Shown here: positions 9,032 through 17,964 of the stretch, one piece after another
How the letters are laid out: each line of letters starts with the position of its first letter
Position numbering within the stretch: position 1 is the stretch's first letter
NCBI RefSeq assembly: GCF_020034665.1
Contig: NZ_JAIQDI010000002.1
Location: 2,418,001 to 2,482,000 of the forward strand
Reading direction: 5' to 3'
From: Niabella beijingensis
GTDB lineage: Bacteria > Bacteroidota > Bacteroidia > Chitinophagales > Chitinophagaceae
DNA length: 64,000 nt
Translations under genes and position numbers: made by a program
Notes under the pieces: generated by a model
The model's database searches: none
What the model was told of the DNA's origin: nothing
What the model saw: the letters and a program-made list of their open reading frames with translations, nothing else

Positions 9032-9772
9032 TCATTGAGATTTGTATTCAATTGTTGAAGTGTTTTCTGCTATTTCTTTTATTTTTTTAGCATCAGCTGC
9101 GACCAGCTCTTTCTTGCCTAACTGCTCATATATTTTTTTTCTTGCTTTATAGGCATCCACATTGTACGGATCCAATTCAATGGCTTTTGAGTAATCATTG
9201 ATAGCCGAGTCGTACTGTTTCAAGGTATAGTAGAAAGCAGCACGGTTATTATATGAGTAAGGCAAATTTGGATTAAGCTCAATAATTTTCGTCAAATCGT
9301 GGATGGCTGAATCATATTGTTTCAATTCAGAATAAGCTATAATACGATGAACGATCGCCTCTTCGAATCTTGGATTAAAGTCAATAGCTTTCGTGAAATC
9401 GCTTATTGCAGAATCGTATTTCTTTAATTCTAAATATACTTTCCCCCGATCTTTAATAGCTTCATTATTTTTGGGATTAAGTTCCAGTGCTTTTTCCAGA
9501 TTCAGTAAAGCATTATTAAAATCTGATAGAAAAAAATACGCTAAACCTAAATTGTGATAGGCTGAATCCGTCGGATTAAGTTTTACACTTTGCGTTAAAT
9601 ATACAACGGCAGAATCCAGATCGCCCATATTCATAATATGTTCAGATCCCTGTCTATAAAGTTCTTTTGCTTTTTTAAGATTGTTTCCCAAATTATTTTG
9701 ACTGTGCGCAACAGGTATAACAATTGCAAAACTGATTATCAATAAAATCCTGACTGGTGTTTTTAATTTCAT
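9032..9772 (-). CDS. Secreted TPR-repeat protein
   Basis: 246 residues: a signal peptide (residues 1-24, ending PVAHSQ), then five to six tetratricopeptide repeats from about residue 50 to 225. The repeats carry a nearly fixed 34-residue pattern, for example KYDSAISDFTKAIDFNPRFE and QYDSAIHDLTKIIELNPNLP. It would be a periplasmic scaffold for protein-protein contacts; the partner is unknown. It stands alone with gaps of more than 300 bp on both sides. The high similarity between repeats suggests recent repeat duplication. Confidence 0.85.
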   Translation of the reverse strand: MKLKTPVRILLIISFAIVIPVAHSQNNLGNNLKKAKELYRQGSEHIMNMGDLDSAVVYLTQSVKLNPTDSAYHNLGLAYFFLSDFNNALLNLEKALELNPKNNEAIKDRGKVYLELKKYDSAISDFTKAIDFNPRFEEAIVHRIIAYSELKQYDSAIHDLTKIIELNPNLPYSYNNRAAFYYTLKQYDSAINDYSKAIELDPYNVDAYKARKKIYEQLGKKELVAADAKKIKEIAENTSTIEYKSQ

Positions 9773-10244
9773 TACACAAATCTAAACAAATTGAACAACC
9801 AGATGCATTTTTTCTAAAAATCCCGTTCCTGATATTTTAATCGCTCTCCCAATGGGAGTAAGCTCACATTATAACACTCTTCAGGAATATCTTGCTGTCG
9901 CCGGTCGGCAGATCGGAACCTGTGCTTGTGGGTATTTTTTTATACCTTGTGTACAAATATTTTAAGACAGTGAGATAATAACACTTCGTTAGTGGCAAGC
10001 ACTGAAAAACAGCCAGACAAAATGAAGACCGAAGCCGATGGAGAGTCTGGCGCTGATGTTTGGCAAACGATCTAAAAGAAATAGTACATATGAAAAGAAG
10101 TCTCTCGTTGTTGAAGAAAGGAAAATCGAAACGGCCATTTGAAAATGGCAAGGATCTATCAGGAACTAATAAAAAAAGAGTCCAGTTAGTCAGTATGTTA
10201 TTTATCGAAATTCATTAAAGTAATTCACAACAGATACCCTGTTA
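9773..10244. other. Intergenic stretch without a supportable gene
   Basis: A 95-codon minus-strand frame (9864-10151) has a composition unlike its neighbours and no recognisable domain. I see no repeat, RNA gene or clear promoter here. Confidence 0.35.
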
Positions 10245-10748
10245 TTATTTCTTCTTTGCAGATACTGTTTTTCCCGTTTTTGGAATCTTCCCAGACCTTT
10301 TCTTTTCCGACACTGATTTTACAATGGTCTGTCCCTTTATCAGTTGTCCCGGGCTCGTTACTTTAGATAATGCATTAGCATAGGCATCGTTTACCAGTTT
10401 TTTTATATATGCCTTTGGAAATGTCTTTTTATCTGTTACTAAAATATACCGGTACTGATTTCCCTGACCTAAAAGCCGTTTTTCGGGATCGGCTATTTCA
10501 TTACCCCAATAGAAACCAAAATGAACGTTATTACTGGAACGTCCTACCGCAATTGAACAAATAGTATGACCCAGCTTATCCGTAGGTGACCAGCCCAATG
10601 CCACTGCATTGTAATTATCATAAATTAATTCATTGGCTTGCGGGCACAAATCCCATGCAAACGCTCTAAGCCATATAACTATATCAGTTACTTCATCACT
10701 AAACGGCTTTAAAAATTCTAAAAGGTATTTTGCATCTTCTTTACTCAT
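10245..10748 (-). CDS. DUF1801-domain protein
   Basis: 167 residues. The pattern is that of DUF1801/YdhG-like proteins, small cytoplasmic proteins of unknown function with a Frataxin/YdhG-like fold: EFLKPFSDEVTDIVIWLRAF, ELIYDNYNAVALGWSPTD, SSNNVHFGFYWGNEI and RYILVTDKKTFPKAYIKKLV. A Lys-rich tail (SEKKRSGKIPKTGKTVSAKKK) follows the domain, as in several members, and may bind nucleic acid; that is inference. There is no clear operon partner; the GNAT gene lies 119 bp upstream on the same strand. Confidence 0.78.
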   Translation of the reverse strand: MSKEDAKYLLEFLKPFSDEVTDIVIWLRAFAWDLCPQANELIYDNYNAVALGWSPTDKLGHTICSIAVGRSSNNVHFGFYWGNEIADPEKRLLGQGNQYRYILVTDKKTFPKAYIKKLVNDAYANALSKVTSPGQLIKGQTIVKSVSEKKRSGKIPKTGKTVSAKKK

Positions 10749-10867
10749 CCTTGCAATTTTAAAGAGTCCTTTACTTTAAGAAGGTCTTTTAAATATTTTC
10801 TGAGTCACAGCGATCAGTTCTTCCATTCGCCGGGTATAATAAAGTTATATCAAAATACTGAACAAAA

Positions 10868-11317
10868 TCACAATTCATAGGTAAAGTCGTTAAAAGCCTC
10901 CCCTGATTTAATTCCACCTGTCGAACGGAATAGTGCTTGCCCTTCTATATTGTCAATTGCTGTGCCCAGCCAAAGTTCTGTTACACCATCACTTTTTAAG
11001 TACCTCAGCAGCGTTTCAATTAAAAGCCTTCCGGCGCCTTTTTTTCTGTGTGTTTCCAGGACTTCAATGTCATATAAATAGGCTAAATAACCTGGCGCGT
11101 ATATAGAAGGAAATCTGTAAGCGAGTGCATATCCAATAACTATATCATTCAGTATAGCGGCCAAAAGATATGTCCGGTCATCTTTCAGTACCGTTTCTAT
11201 GTGGCGAACATCCACCTTTTCACCGGGGAAATCAATCAGATGTTTAATCATGAAATTGATAATTTCACCGTCGTCTTTTTGAACTTTTATTACCTTTAAT
11301 GTCATTAGCGGCACCAT
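10868..11317 (-). CDS. GNAT family N-acetyltransferase (AAC(3)-I-like)
   Basis: 149 residues with the GNAT motif A region YLYDIEVLETHRKKGAGRLL (acetyl-CoA pyrophosphate loop R-x-x-G-x-G/A) and a C-terminal ALFRSTGGIKSGEAFNDFTY. The overall pattern (DDRTYLLAAILNDIVIGYALA) resembles aminoglycoside 3-N-acetyltransferase I relatives. Many such chromosomal proteins act on other amines, so resistance should not be assumed. The start may be the ATG at 11317 or the ATG at 11305 (MTLKVIKV); the latter fits the domain start better. Confidence 0.8.
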   Translation of the reverse strand: MVPLMTLKVIKVQKDDGEIINFMIKHLIDFPGEKVDVRHIETVLKDDRTYLLAAILNDIVIGYALAYRFPSIYAPGYLAYLYDIEVLETHRKKGAGRLLIETLLRYLKSDGVTELWLGTAIDNIEGQALFRSTGGIKSGEAFNDFTYEL

Positions 11318-11629
11318 ATATGTAATGTTTTATCAACGTATTAAATATTTTCAAAGTTACATTTTCATATTTTTTTAGATGATCTGCTCACTGAAATAAT
11401 ATCTTGCCATCTGTGTCTTATTTTTTTGCACAACAGCGTCCCGAACAATTATATGAGCAGCGTGATCTTTTTAAATTGCGCACCCAGTTTAATAAAATCA
11501 AGGCTGGTTTCCCTGACGACAAAAAACTGTTCTACCAGGCAGTGATTGATAATACATTCAATCGTTGTAAGCTTCTAATGAACGTTCCTTACTGTCGGAT
11601 CAAATAGCACCTTTTACAATTTCTGTTGG
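11318..11629. other. Intergenic stretch with an unrecognised short frame
   Basis: A plus-strand frame at 11404-11607 (67 codons from a TTG) gives a charged, helical-looking peptide with no family resemblance and no visible ribosome binding site. It may be a fragment of a larger gene. Nothing else is seen. Confidence 0.3.
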
Positions 11630-14032
11630 TTAAAACTTATAACTATATCCAATCCTGATAACTTGCGTCTCGTAGTAGTCATCGCTTGTATAGTTAAACC
11701 CCATTCCCTGGATCTGCCGTCTAATAACCATAGTATTTAGCAAATCGGTTGCATTAAAAAACACTTCCCCATTACCCTTTTGAACTGCCTTTTTTAAACC
11801 GGCATCGATCGAAAACCTTGAAAGTATCCTCCCCTGCGGAATAATATCCGGAGCTAAATAAACAGCGGTCAGCTGTGCATTCCATCCTTTTGAAAACTTA
11901 AATGTATTATTTAACTTCACATTCCCGGAGATTGCAGTTTGCTCATCTGCCGAAAAAGTGTTAGGCCGGGGATATAAATTCTCCACAGTAAAAGCATTGA
12001 TTTGATTTCTGTAGATATTACCGTTCAGATTAAATGAGTATACATTGGTGATGTTTTGAGACCAGACGGCCTCAATCCCGGTGTTGTAGCTTTTGCCGGC
12101 ATTTTGGAATATAGCATATATTAACGTACTTCCCGGAACGACACTTGAGATTCTTGTTATCGTACCTTCGGCGAACCGATGATAGAGCGCAGTATATAAA
12201 TAATTATTGTTCCAATTATGTTTATATCCTAACTCGATAGCGTTTGTAAATTGAGGACGTAAAGCGGGGTTTCCGACTTTAATAATTTCAGCGTCATCAT
12301 ATTTTGGAAAAATACGGATATCTACCTCATTGGGTCGGTCCACCCTACGGTTATAGAATACAGAGAACTTATTGTTATCATCCAGCTTGTAGGCAAGCCT
12401 TAAGTTTGGAAAAGGCTGTGTGTAATTATAACCATCGCTTTTGTAAGTGCTGTGGTCAGGATTCACATCATACTGGATTTTTACATGTTCCACGCGTAAA
12501 CCCAGTTCGGCCTCCCACTTTTCATTTTCAAATATATAATTACCATATAACGCAGGTATCAGCTCTTTGTAAGTTGCCCAGCCTCCTGCACTTGTATCCA
12601 AAACAGAATTGGCACCCGGAATAAAATTCATATTCGTGGGAATGCTTCTGTTACGAAGTTTAATACCGGTTTCAATACGACCGTACTTTAGAGGCTTAAT
12701 ATAATCAATGTTAAAGTCATACACCTGCTCATCTGATAACAGTTTAAAGGCATCAGTACCCCTGGATTCCGGCAGGTAATTATCATAAAAGTATTTTTCA
12801 TCCTCTCGGTGAAATGTATAGTTGAAGCCCGCATTTAACAAATGACCGGCGTCTTTAAATTTATGCTGGTAAGCAGCGGTCGCCATTGCCGTTGTCTTCA
12901 GCTCATCTTCTAAAAATTGCCATAATCTTGACCGCGATGACAGATCTCCATTGAAAAAGGGTTGATCCCCCCGATCAATGATCTTCTCGCTGCCATACAT
13001 TCCAGAAAGTGTCAATGTGTTTTGATCATCGATTGTCCAGTCCACACCGGCTTTTGTTGTAAGAAAATTGGTATTCCGGTTTCTTTTTAACTGAGATTTG
13101 ATGATGGCACCATCATCATAGATACGTGTTACAAATTCATTTTTGTTCAGTGTATGTGTATAGAGATTGTCCGCCTGTAAAAAAATATTTATCTTGTCTT
13201 TTCTATAATTAAGAGACAGCGAGGGATTTATTTTGGGAGTGAACGTATATTGCGGCCTTATCGTTGACAGGTTCTCGTTTCTTACCCAAAGGGCGCCAAA
13301 GCCGGTGGAAAGGCCTGCTTTTCCATTGATACCATTTTGTTTATTTTTCTTCATAACAATGTTAATAATTCCTGCATTGCCATTTGCATCATATTTAGAA
13401 GAAGGATTATTAATAATCTCTATCTTATCTATCGCTGATGCTGGAATATTATCCAATCCAGTTTGGCTGCCAAATCCGGTTAGTGCGGTCTGCTTTCCAT
13501 CTATCAGCACCGTAACCTTATCGTTTCCTCTTAATTGCACCTTACCATCCTGAACAGTGATGCCCGGAAGATTTTGCATAGACTGTAAAACGGAACCACC
13601 ACTCTGACTGATATTATCTGCCACCGAATATGTCTTCTTATCCAGTTTGTTGCCAATGCCTCCTGATTGCGCTGTTACGGTAACACCTTCCAAAGCTGTA
13701 ACTTTCTGTTCCAACTCAACTACAGGAACGTCCAGGAATTCGGAAAGGCTGCCAATAAATAGTGGTTGTTCTATAGTTTCGAAACCCGCAAATGACATTT
13801 CTAAAATATAGTTGCCGGGCTTTATATTCTCAATTGAAAACCGGCCCTCATCATTTGTTACGGTCCCGGAAACAAAAGATGAATCTTTTGAATCTTTTAT
13901 CACGACATTTACATAGGGCATCGAAGATTTATCTGTTTTATTCTTTACGGCGCCAGAGATGGTTACTGCATTCACCTGAGCAAAAGTCGATTCAGAAAAC
14001 ATCATCGATAGAAAGAAAAAGAACGTTCGCAT
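11630..14032 (-). CDS. TonB-dependent receptor with carboxypeptidase-like domain
   Basis: 800 residues. In order: a signal peptide (to about residue 20), a CarboxypepD_reg-like domain (about 25-105, ISGAVKNKTDKSSMPYVNVV), a plug (about 115-230, SVLQSMQNLPGITVQDGKVQ and ASAIDKIEIINNPSSKYDAN) and an outer-membrane beta-barrel ending in an aromatic residue (GYSYKF). It belongs to the Bacteroidota outer membrane beta-barrel family related to ferric-siderophore and peptide receptors, not to SusC. The ligand is unknown. Its upstream region (340 bp from the start) carries the 11-bp direct repeat shared by the neighbouring regulator, phosphatase and PepSY genes, so it is probably part of that regulon. 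The RR1 gene lies 449 bp upstream. Confidence 0.9.
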   Translation of the reverse strand: MRTFFFFLSMMFSESTFAQVNAVTISGAVKNKTDKSSMPYVNVVIKDSKDSSFVSGTVTNDEGRFSIENIKPGNYILEMSFAGFETIEQPLFIGSLSEFLDVPVVELEQKVTALEGVTVTAQSGGIGNKLDKKTYSVADNISQSGGSVLQSMQNLPGITVQDGKVQLRGNDKVTVLIDGKQTALTGFGSQTGLDNIPASAIDKIEIINNPSSKYDANGNAGIINIVMKKNKQNGINGKAGLSTGFGALWVRNENLSTIRPQYTFTPKINPSLSLNYRKDKINIFLQADNLYTHTLNKNEFVTRIYDDGAIIKSQLKRNRNTNFLTTKAGVDWTIDDQNTLTLSGMYGSEKIIDRGDQPFFNGDLSSRSRLWQFLEDELKTTAMATAAYQHKFKDAGHLLNAGFNYTFHREDEKYFYDNYLPESRGTDAFKLLSDEQVYDFNIDYIKPLKYGRIETGIKLRNRSIPTNMNFIPGANSVLDTSAGGWATYKELIPALYGNYIFENEKWEAELGLRVEHVKIQYDVNPDHSTYKSDGYNYTQPFPNLRLAYKLDDNNKFSVFYNRRVDRPNEVDIRIFPKYDDAEIIKVGNPALRPQFTNAIELGYKHNWNNNYLYTALYHRFAEGTITRISSVVPGSTLIYAIFQNAGKSYNTGIEAVWSQNITNVYSFNLNGNIYRNQINAFTVENLYPRPNTFSADEQTAISGNVKLNNTFKFSKGWNAQLTAVYLAPDIIPQGRILSRFSIDAGLKKAVQKGNGEVFFNATDLLNTMVIRRQIQGMGFNYTSDDYYETQVIRIGYSYKF

Positions 14033-14369
14033 TTTGTTTATCTTTTAACTTATTTTTAAATACAATCCCACGGCAAGAAAACTGCGCTGTGTACATCACA
14101 GGCCCATTTAGTCCCTGATACAATTGAACAGACATACGTATGGCCTTTTACTAAAAACTGTAAACATGCAATCGGGATATTCCGATTTAATCTAACGTTT
14201 ATCAGCCTGCTTCTTTATTGCCCCCCTTCGCCAAGTACTTTTATAGTGAAGCATTGTCTTTAACTTGAACACAATGGCTGATACTATAAATTTTGTGGAT
14301 AACATTAAAATTGTACCCCCTTATATAATCCAGGATCTTTGAGCTCTTATAAAAACAAAACTGCAAATC

Positions 14370-14391
14370 GATTTAGAAGAAAATTTGAATT
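14370..14391 (-). promoter_or_regulatory. 11-bp direct repeat, site a (TonB receptor upstream region)
   Basis: Read towards the gene: TTCAAATTTTC followed at once by TTCTAAATC, with TTC spaced exactly 11 bp. This fits the paired half-sites of OmpR-family regulators. The stretch 14033-14481 holds no gene and otherwise shows nothing. Confidence 0.6.
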
Positions 14392-14481
14392 GGGGAAAAA
14401 TCTATTCCCACTACAAACACAACTTTTAGTTTGGTAGCAGGATAAAATAGTTCCTAACACAACCACTTAAATGTTAAGATT

Positions 14482-15150
14482 TCATTCCGACAACTTATAT
14501 CCCATAGCATAAATGGCTTTAATATGCTTCCCCATAAATTGCAGCTTCTTTTTCAGGTTTTTAATATGTGTGTACAAAACATCAAAGTTATATAGATAGA
14601 TAGCTGATTGACCGGAAAGGTATTCTGCAATTTCCTCTTTAGAAACGATCCTGTCTTTGTTGAGGGCTAAGAAAAGTAAAATCTTGTATTCCGTTCTTGT
14701 CAGACTCACCTCCTGGTCTCCCACTGTTGCGGACCTTGTTAAGGCACTTAATTTTAAATCTTTAAATACTATCGCGTCGTCTCCGTCCATATAACGTCGC
14801 CTGATGATCGCTCCTATCCTTGCACTTAATTCCGCCAAATGAAATGGTTTGGTAAGATAGTCGTCCGCCCCAAGCTTGAGTGAAGTTATTTTATCTTCCA
14901 AAGAATTTCTTTCCGAAACTATAATAACGCCGACCCTTTTTTTTTGTTTCCGCATCTGTTTTAGAAACGTCAATCCAGCACCATTGGGAAAGTCTATATC
15001 GAGTAAAATGCAATCATAATTGGAATCTTCGATCATATGCCAGCTGTCAGAAATATCACAGGCGACTTCGCATCTATAGTTTTCGCAGCCCAAATACTCA
15101 TATATACTTTTAGCAAGTTGCTGATCTTTTTCAATAACTAATACTTTCAT
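14482..15150 (-). CDS. OmpR-family response regulator with altered acidic pocket
   Basis: 222 residues: a receiver domain (1-120) and a winged-helix DNA-binding domain (about 130-222). The phosphoacceptor Asp51 (CILLDIDFPNG), the Ser of the switch (IIVSERNS) and the Lys of YLTKPFH are all present. The metal-binding acidic pair that is E7-D8 in the paralogous regulator is E7-K8 here (VIEKDQQLA), which could weaken Mg2+ binding and phosphorylation. It is a close paralog of the regulator at 16727-17404 and probably arose by duplication. It lies downstream of the kinase gene with a 279-bp gap and has its own copy of the 11-bp repeat upstream, so it is likely transcribed separately and may be controlled by the other regulator. 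Confidence 0.9.
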   Translation of the reverse strand: MKVLVIEKDQQLAKSIYEYLGCENYRCEVACDISDSWHMIEDSNYDCILLDIDFPNGAGLTFLKQMRKQKKRVGVIIVSERNSLEDKITSLKLGADDYLTKPFHLAELSARIGAIIRRRYMDGDDAIVFKDLKLSALTRSATVGDQEVSLTRTEYKILLFLALNKDRIVSKEEIAEYLSGQSAIYLYNFDVLYTHIKNLKKKLQFMGKHIKAIYAMGYKLSE

Positions 15151-15186
15151 ACAATCATGATCTTTCTCAACGCCAAATTTTAATCT

Positions 15187-15210
15187 TAATTTTGAAGAAA
15201 TTTAGAATTT
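15187..15210 (-). promoter_or_regulatory. 11-bp direct repeat, site b (RR1 promoter)
   Basis: Read towards the gene: TTCTAAATTTC then TTCAAAATTAA, 11 bp apart, ending about 38 bp before the start codon. An AAAATTTG element follows it and may serve as the -7 box. Confidence 0.65.
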
Positions 15211-15429
15211 ATACACAATCATAGTTTTCACCTCACTATTATTCTGAAAAAAGCTCCGCTTCTAATTAGTCGCATGCCATTCTAATCCTTTACACATTAC
15301 TATATTTTACAAAGGCAGATAATGTACTCTCAGTAAAATTCTGAACAAGTATTCCTACCTGAAATCCCCCTATTATAAAACGAATCATAACACATGCATG
15401 GCCCCTGCTTCAATGCAGGCCACTACAAT

Positions 15430-16734
15430 CTAAAAATCCACCCGAAAAACATGGTGTTCCTTTTCGAAACTATAGTGAACAGACCATTTTTGAAACGTAC
15501 AGATCTCTTTGACAATTGCCAGCCCCAAACCACTACCACTGCTGCCTGTGGATAGTTTTGAAAATCGTTGAAACAATAACTCCCTGCTTAATGGCCCGGC
15601 ACCTGAATTCCGAACTTCAAAACCGATGTTTTCAAGAATAATGGAAATGGATCCGCCCGATGGAGTATGACGGATCGCGTTCAGCAGCAAATTATTGATG
15701 AGCGTTTCCGTCAAACCACTATTTCCACTAACTTCTACCTGCAGCAGCTCGTTCATAGCTACAGAAATATTCTTCTGCTGAAAATGTTCTTCCAGTACCC
15801 CCACACTCTGTTGCACTAAAATATCAAACCGAACGAGCTCCGAATTATCAAATTGACTATTTCCTATTTTAGCCAGCAGCAAAAGATTTCTATTAATTCG
15901 GGAACTACGGGTAAGCGCAGTATGCATTTCTTCAACAATTTGATACTGTGTGTCCGTCAAATCTTTATCCTGCAGTAAATTATCCAATTTGTTTCTCAGA
16001 ATTGCTAATGGTGTTTGCATTTCATGAGATGCATTTTCTGTAAATTCCTTTTGTATTCTAAATACAGAAATGTTTTGTTTGATTAATCTGCGCATGGACT
16101 CGGTTAGTTCTTCAAATTCCGTGATATCGGAGCTGGCAAAATCAATTTCTTTCTGATTATTGAGGTTAAACGTTTTTAATTTTTCCAGGTTTTCTCTGAA
16201 TGGCTTCCAAACAACAGAAGAAAGCCTTCTATTTAGTACCAATAAACCAACCACGATAACAAGGAAGAAAAAGATGGTGGTTGCAGCAATTACCGCTATC
16301 GTCTCCTGGGATTCTTCGATATTTGTTTCCGCTGTAAAGCGATACGGCTTTTCATTCAGATAAATAACAGTTGAAAGGCATCTGAATCTGTCAATATTGC
16401 GCCCCGCTTCGTAAAATTTTTGTTTATCGACAGTATAAACGCTATCTTTTAATTGATCGCCATATTTTACAGGTTCGATATCTGTTCCAGGCTGAACGCT
16501 GTTCCAAAGTGCTATGCTATTCTGTAACTGGTCATCAGACAGCTTTAGCCGGTTTACTCCGTACGCCGTTTTATCTGCTATGATCCTGTTATGCTCATCC
16601 AACTCGCTTTTCCAAATGGTATCGATCGCAAAAAAATAAACCGGTATACTTATCACAAATACGATAAGGACATAAGTTAAAAATGGTCTTGTGATGCTGT
16701 TTAATAGAGGTTTCATAAAGTGTAGTTTATGCAT
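15430..16734 (-). CDS. Membrane sensor histidine kinase
   Basis: 434 residues. TM1 is at about 17-38, a periplasmic sensor region of about 100 residues follows, and TM2 is at about 145-168. The HisKA dimerisation domain has His237 in FTENASHEMQTPLAIL, and the HATPase_c domain shows N, G1 and G2 boxes (NLLLNAIRHTPSGG, NSGAGPL, GSSGSGLGLAIVKEI). The start codon overlaps the end of the RR2 gene by 8 bp; an in-frame ATG at 16716 (MKPLLNSITRPF) is an alternative. It is the probable cognate kinase of RR2. No HAMP domain is obvious, only a short helical linker. The ligand is unknown; the neighbourhood (lipid A modification, PepSY protein) suggests an envelope signal. Confidence 0.92.
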   Translation of the reverse strand: MHKLHFMKPLLNSITRPFLTYVLIVFVISIPVYFFAIDTIWKSELDEHNRIIADKTAYGVNRLKLSDDQLQNSIALWNSVQPGTDIEPVKYGDQLKDSVYTVDKQKFYEAGRNIDRFRCLSTVIYLNEKPYRFTAETNIEESQETIAVIAATTIFFFLVIVVGLLVLNRRLSSVVWKPFRENLEKLKTFNLNNQKEIDFASSDITEFEELTESMRRLIKQNISVFRIQKEFTENASHEMQTPLAILRNKLDNLLQDKDLTDTQYQIVEEMHTALTRSSRINRNLLLLAKIGNSQFDNSELVRFDILVQQSVGVLEEHFQQKNISVAMNELLQVEVSGNSGLTETLINNLLLNAIRHTPSGGSISIILENIGFEVRNSGAGPLSRELLFQRFSKLSTGSSGSGLGLAIVKEICTFQKWSVHYSFEKEHHVFRVDF

Positions 16735-17404
16735 CGACCCATTTATAACCTGTGCCGTAAATTGTCTTTAAATAATGGGAACAGCCGGCATCATTTAATT
16801 TTTTCTTCAAATTTTTTACATGCGCGTACACAAAATCATGGTTATCCAGCATATCAGCAAAATCACCGGAAAGATGTTCAGCCAGCGTGCTTTTTGAAAT
16901 CACTCTATTTTTATTCCCTATGAAGTAGATAAGCAGGTCAAATTCTTTCCTGGTAAGGACGACCAAATTGCTATTTACAGAAACCGTTTTAGACAAAAGG
17001 TTTATTTCCAATTCATCTTGCATAATGATATTCGAGTTGGCAAAATTCCTTCTCCGGATAACTGAGTAGACCCGAGCAGTTAATTCAGAAAGATGAAAAG
17101 GTTTGGTAAGATAATCATCCGCTCCTATCTGCAACCCTTTTATTTTATCATCCAAGGCATTTCTGGCTGAAATAATGATAACGCCATCCTGTTTATTTTC
17201 TTTTTTTAGTTCTTCAAGAATCTTAAGCCCGTTTCCATCCGGAAGCGTAATATCCAATAAGATACAATCATAATTATATACACCCACCTTATTGATTGCC
17301 TCAGTAAAAGTTGCGGCGAATTCACATAGATAGTTCTCTTCAGAAAGATATTCAGCAATACTTTTCGCCAGTTCTTCCTCATCCTCTATAATTAATATTT
17401 TCAT
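16727..17404 (-). CDS. OmpR-family response regulator, partner of the adjacent kinase
   Basis: 225 residues: a receiver domain with E7-D8, Asp51 (CILLDITLPDGNG), Ser (IIISARNA) and Lys (YLTKPFHLSEL), and a C-terminal winged helix ending IYGTGYKWVDA. The residues needed for phosphorylation are intact. The kinase gene overlaps it by 8 bp, which supports a pair. The 11-bp direct repeats and a -7 box (TAAATTTG at 17409-17416) lie directly before the start codon, suggesting autoregulation and a very short or absent leader. OmpR-family regulators typically bind tandem half-sites about 11 bp apart, as seen at five places in this region. Confidence 0.93.
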   Translation of the reverse strand: MKILIIEDEEELAKSIAEYLSEENYLCEFAATFTEAINKVGVYNYDCILLDITLPDGNGLKILEELKKENKQDGVIIISARNALDDKIKGLQIGADDYLTKPFHLSELTARVYSVIRRRNFANSNIIMQDELEINLLSKTVSVNSNLVVLTRKEFDLLIYFIGNKNRVISKSTLAEHLSGDFADMLDNHDFVYAHVKNLKKKLNDAGCSHYLKTIYGTGYKWVDA

Positions 17405-17408
17405 GCGG

Positions 17409-17443
17409 CAAATTTAGAAGCCCAATTTTGAATTAATTTTGAA
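17409..17443 (-). promoter_or_regulatory. Triple direct repeat and -7 box of the RR2-kinase operon, site c
   Basis: Read towards the gene: TTCAAAATTAA, TTCAAAATTGGGC and TTCTAAATTTG. The first two are 11 bp apart, the third 13 bp. The last repeat contains TAAATTTG (TAnnTTTG consensus), and only four bases separate it from the ATG at 17404. Confidence 0.65.
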
Positions 17444-17964
17444 CAAACGATACAATGCCGGCCATATATAACCAGAAGGTTATGTGTATGCTGCTACCTT
17501 CAGCTACAATTCACAATGCTTCTTAAGTAAGCAGGACCTTTCCTACCCTGTTTCGGGATCTACAATGCCCCCCAAATTCCAAAATCATATTTCTAAACAG
17601 GAGCAGCTTACATACACCATAACACACTAATATACATGCATTTATATATTCAATTTCACCAGCACCCTCAAGCAATATTTTTCTTATACATTAAAAAAGA
17701 ATAAAAATCCATGCGCTGTTTACAGAAGCTATGATGGCTGCTCTATGTAATGCGCTACCTTTTTCAGGGGCACCCCCTATATCAAAAACTACCTGATCAT
17801 CCAGCAGACTCAATTGTTTCAAAAAATTCCTTATTCCGTAAACATCCACAGTGGTCCTTTATTGAACTTTGCCGCCGAAAAATCACAACTGATAGACTCA
17901 GTATTTCTAAATAATACAACACTTGTTTAAAACAGGACAATTGTTAAACAATCTTCAAAAACGT
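17444..17964. other. Long upstream region between the two-component genes and a TonB receptor
   Basis: About 520 bp without a gene. A single half-site-like TTCTAAATAAT occurs near 17904, but no 11-bp pair is present. Several short T- and C-rich stretches resemble a long leader of the receptor gene. No RNA fold was recognised. Confidence 0.35.

Noticed and set aside
9864..10151. Minus-strand frame of 95 codons
   Set aside because: No domain, no start signal, and a composition of shadow type (many Cys, Leu, Arg, Tyr) unlike neighbouring genes.
10868..11317. Aminoglycoside resistance gene
   Set aside because: Resemblance to AAC(3)-I is at family level only; there is no mobile context or known resistance cassette.
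17571..17600. Further TTC-rich elements upstream of the FecA-like receptor as regulon sites
   Set aside because: The spacing between TTC triplets is 9-14 bp, not the exact 11 bp of the other five sites.
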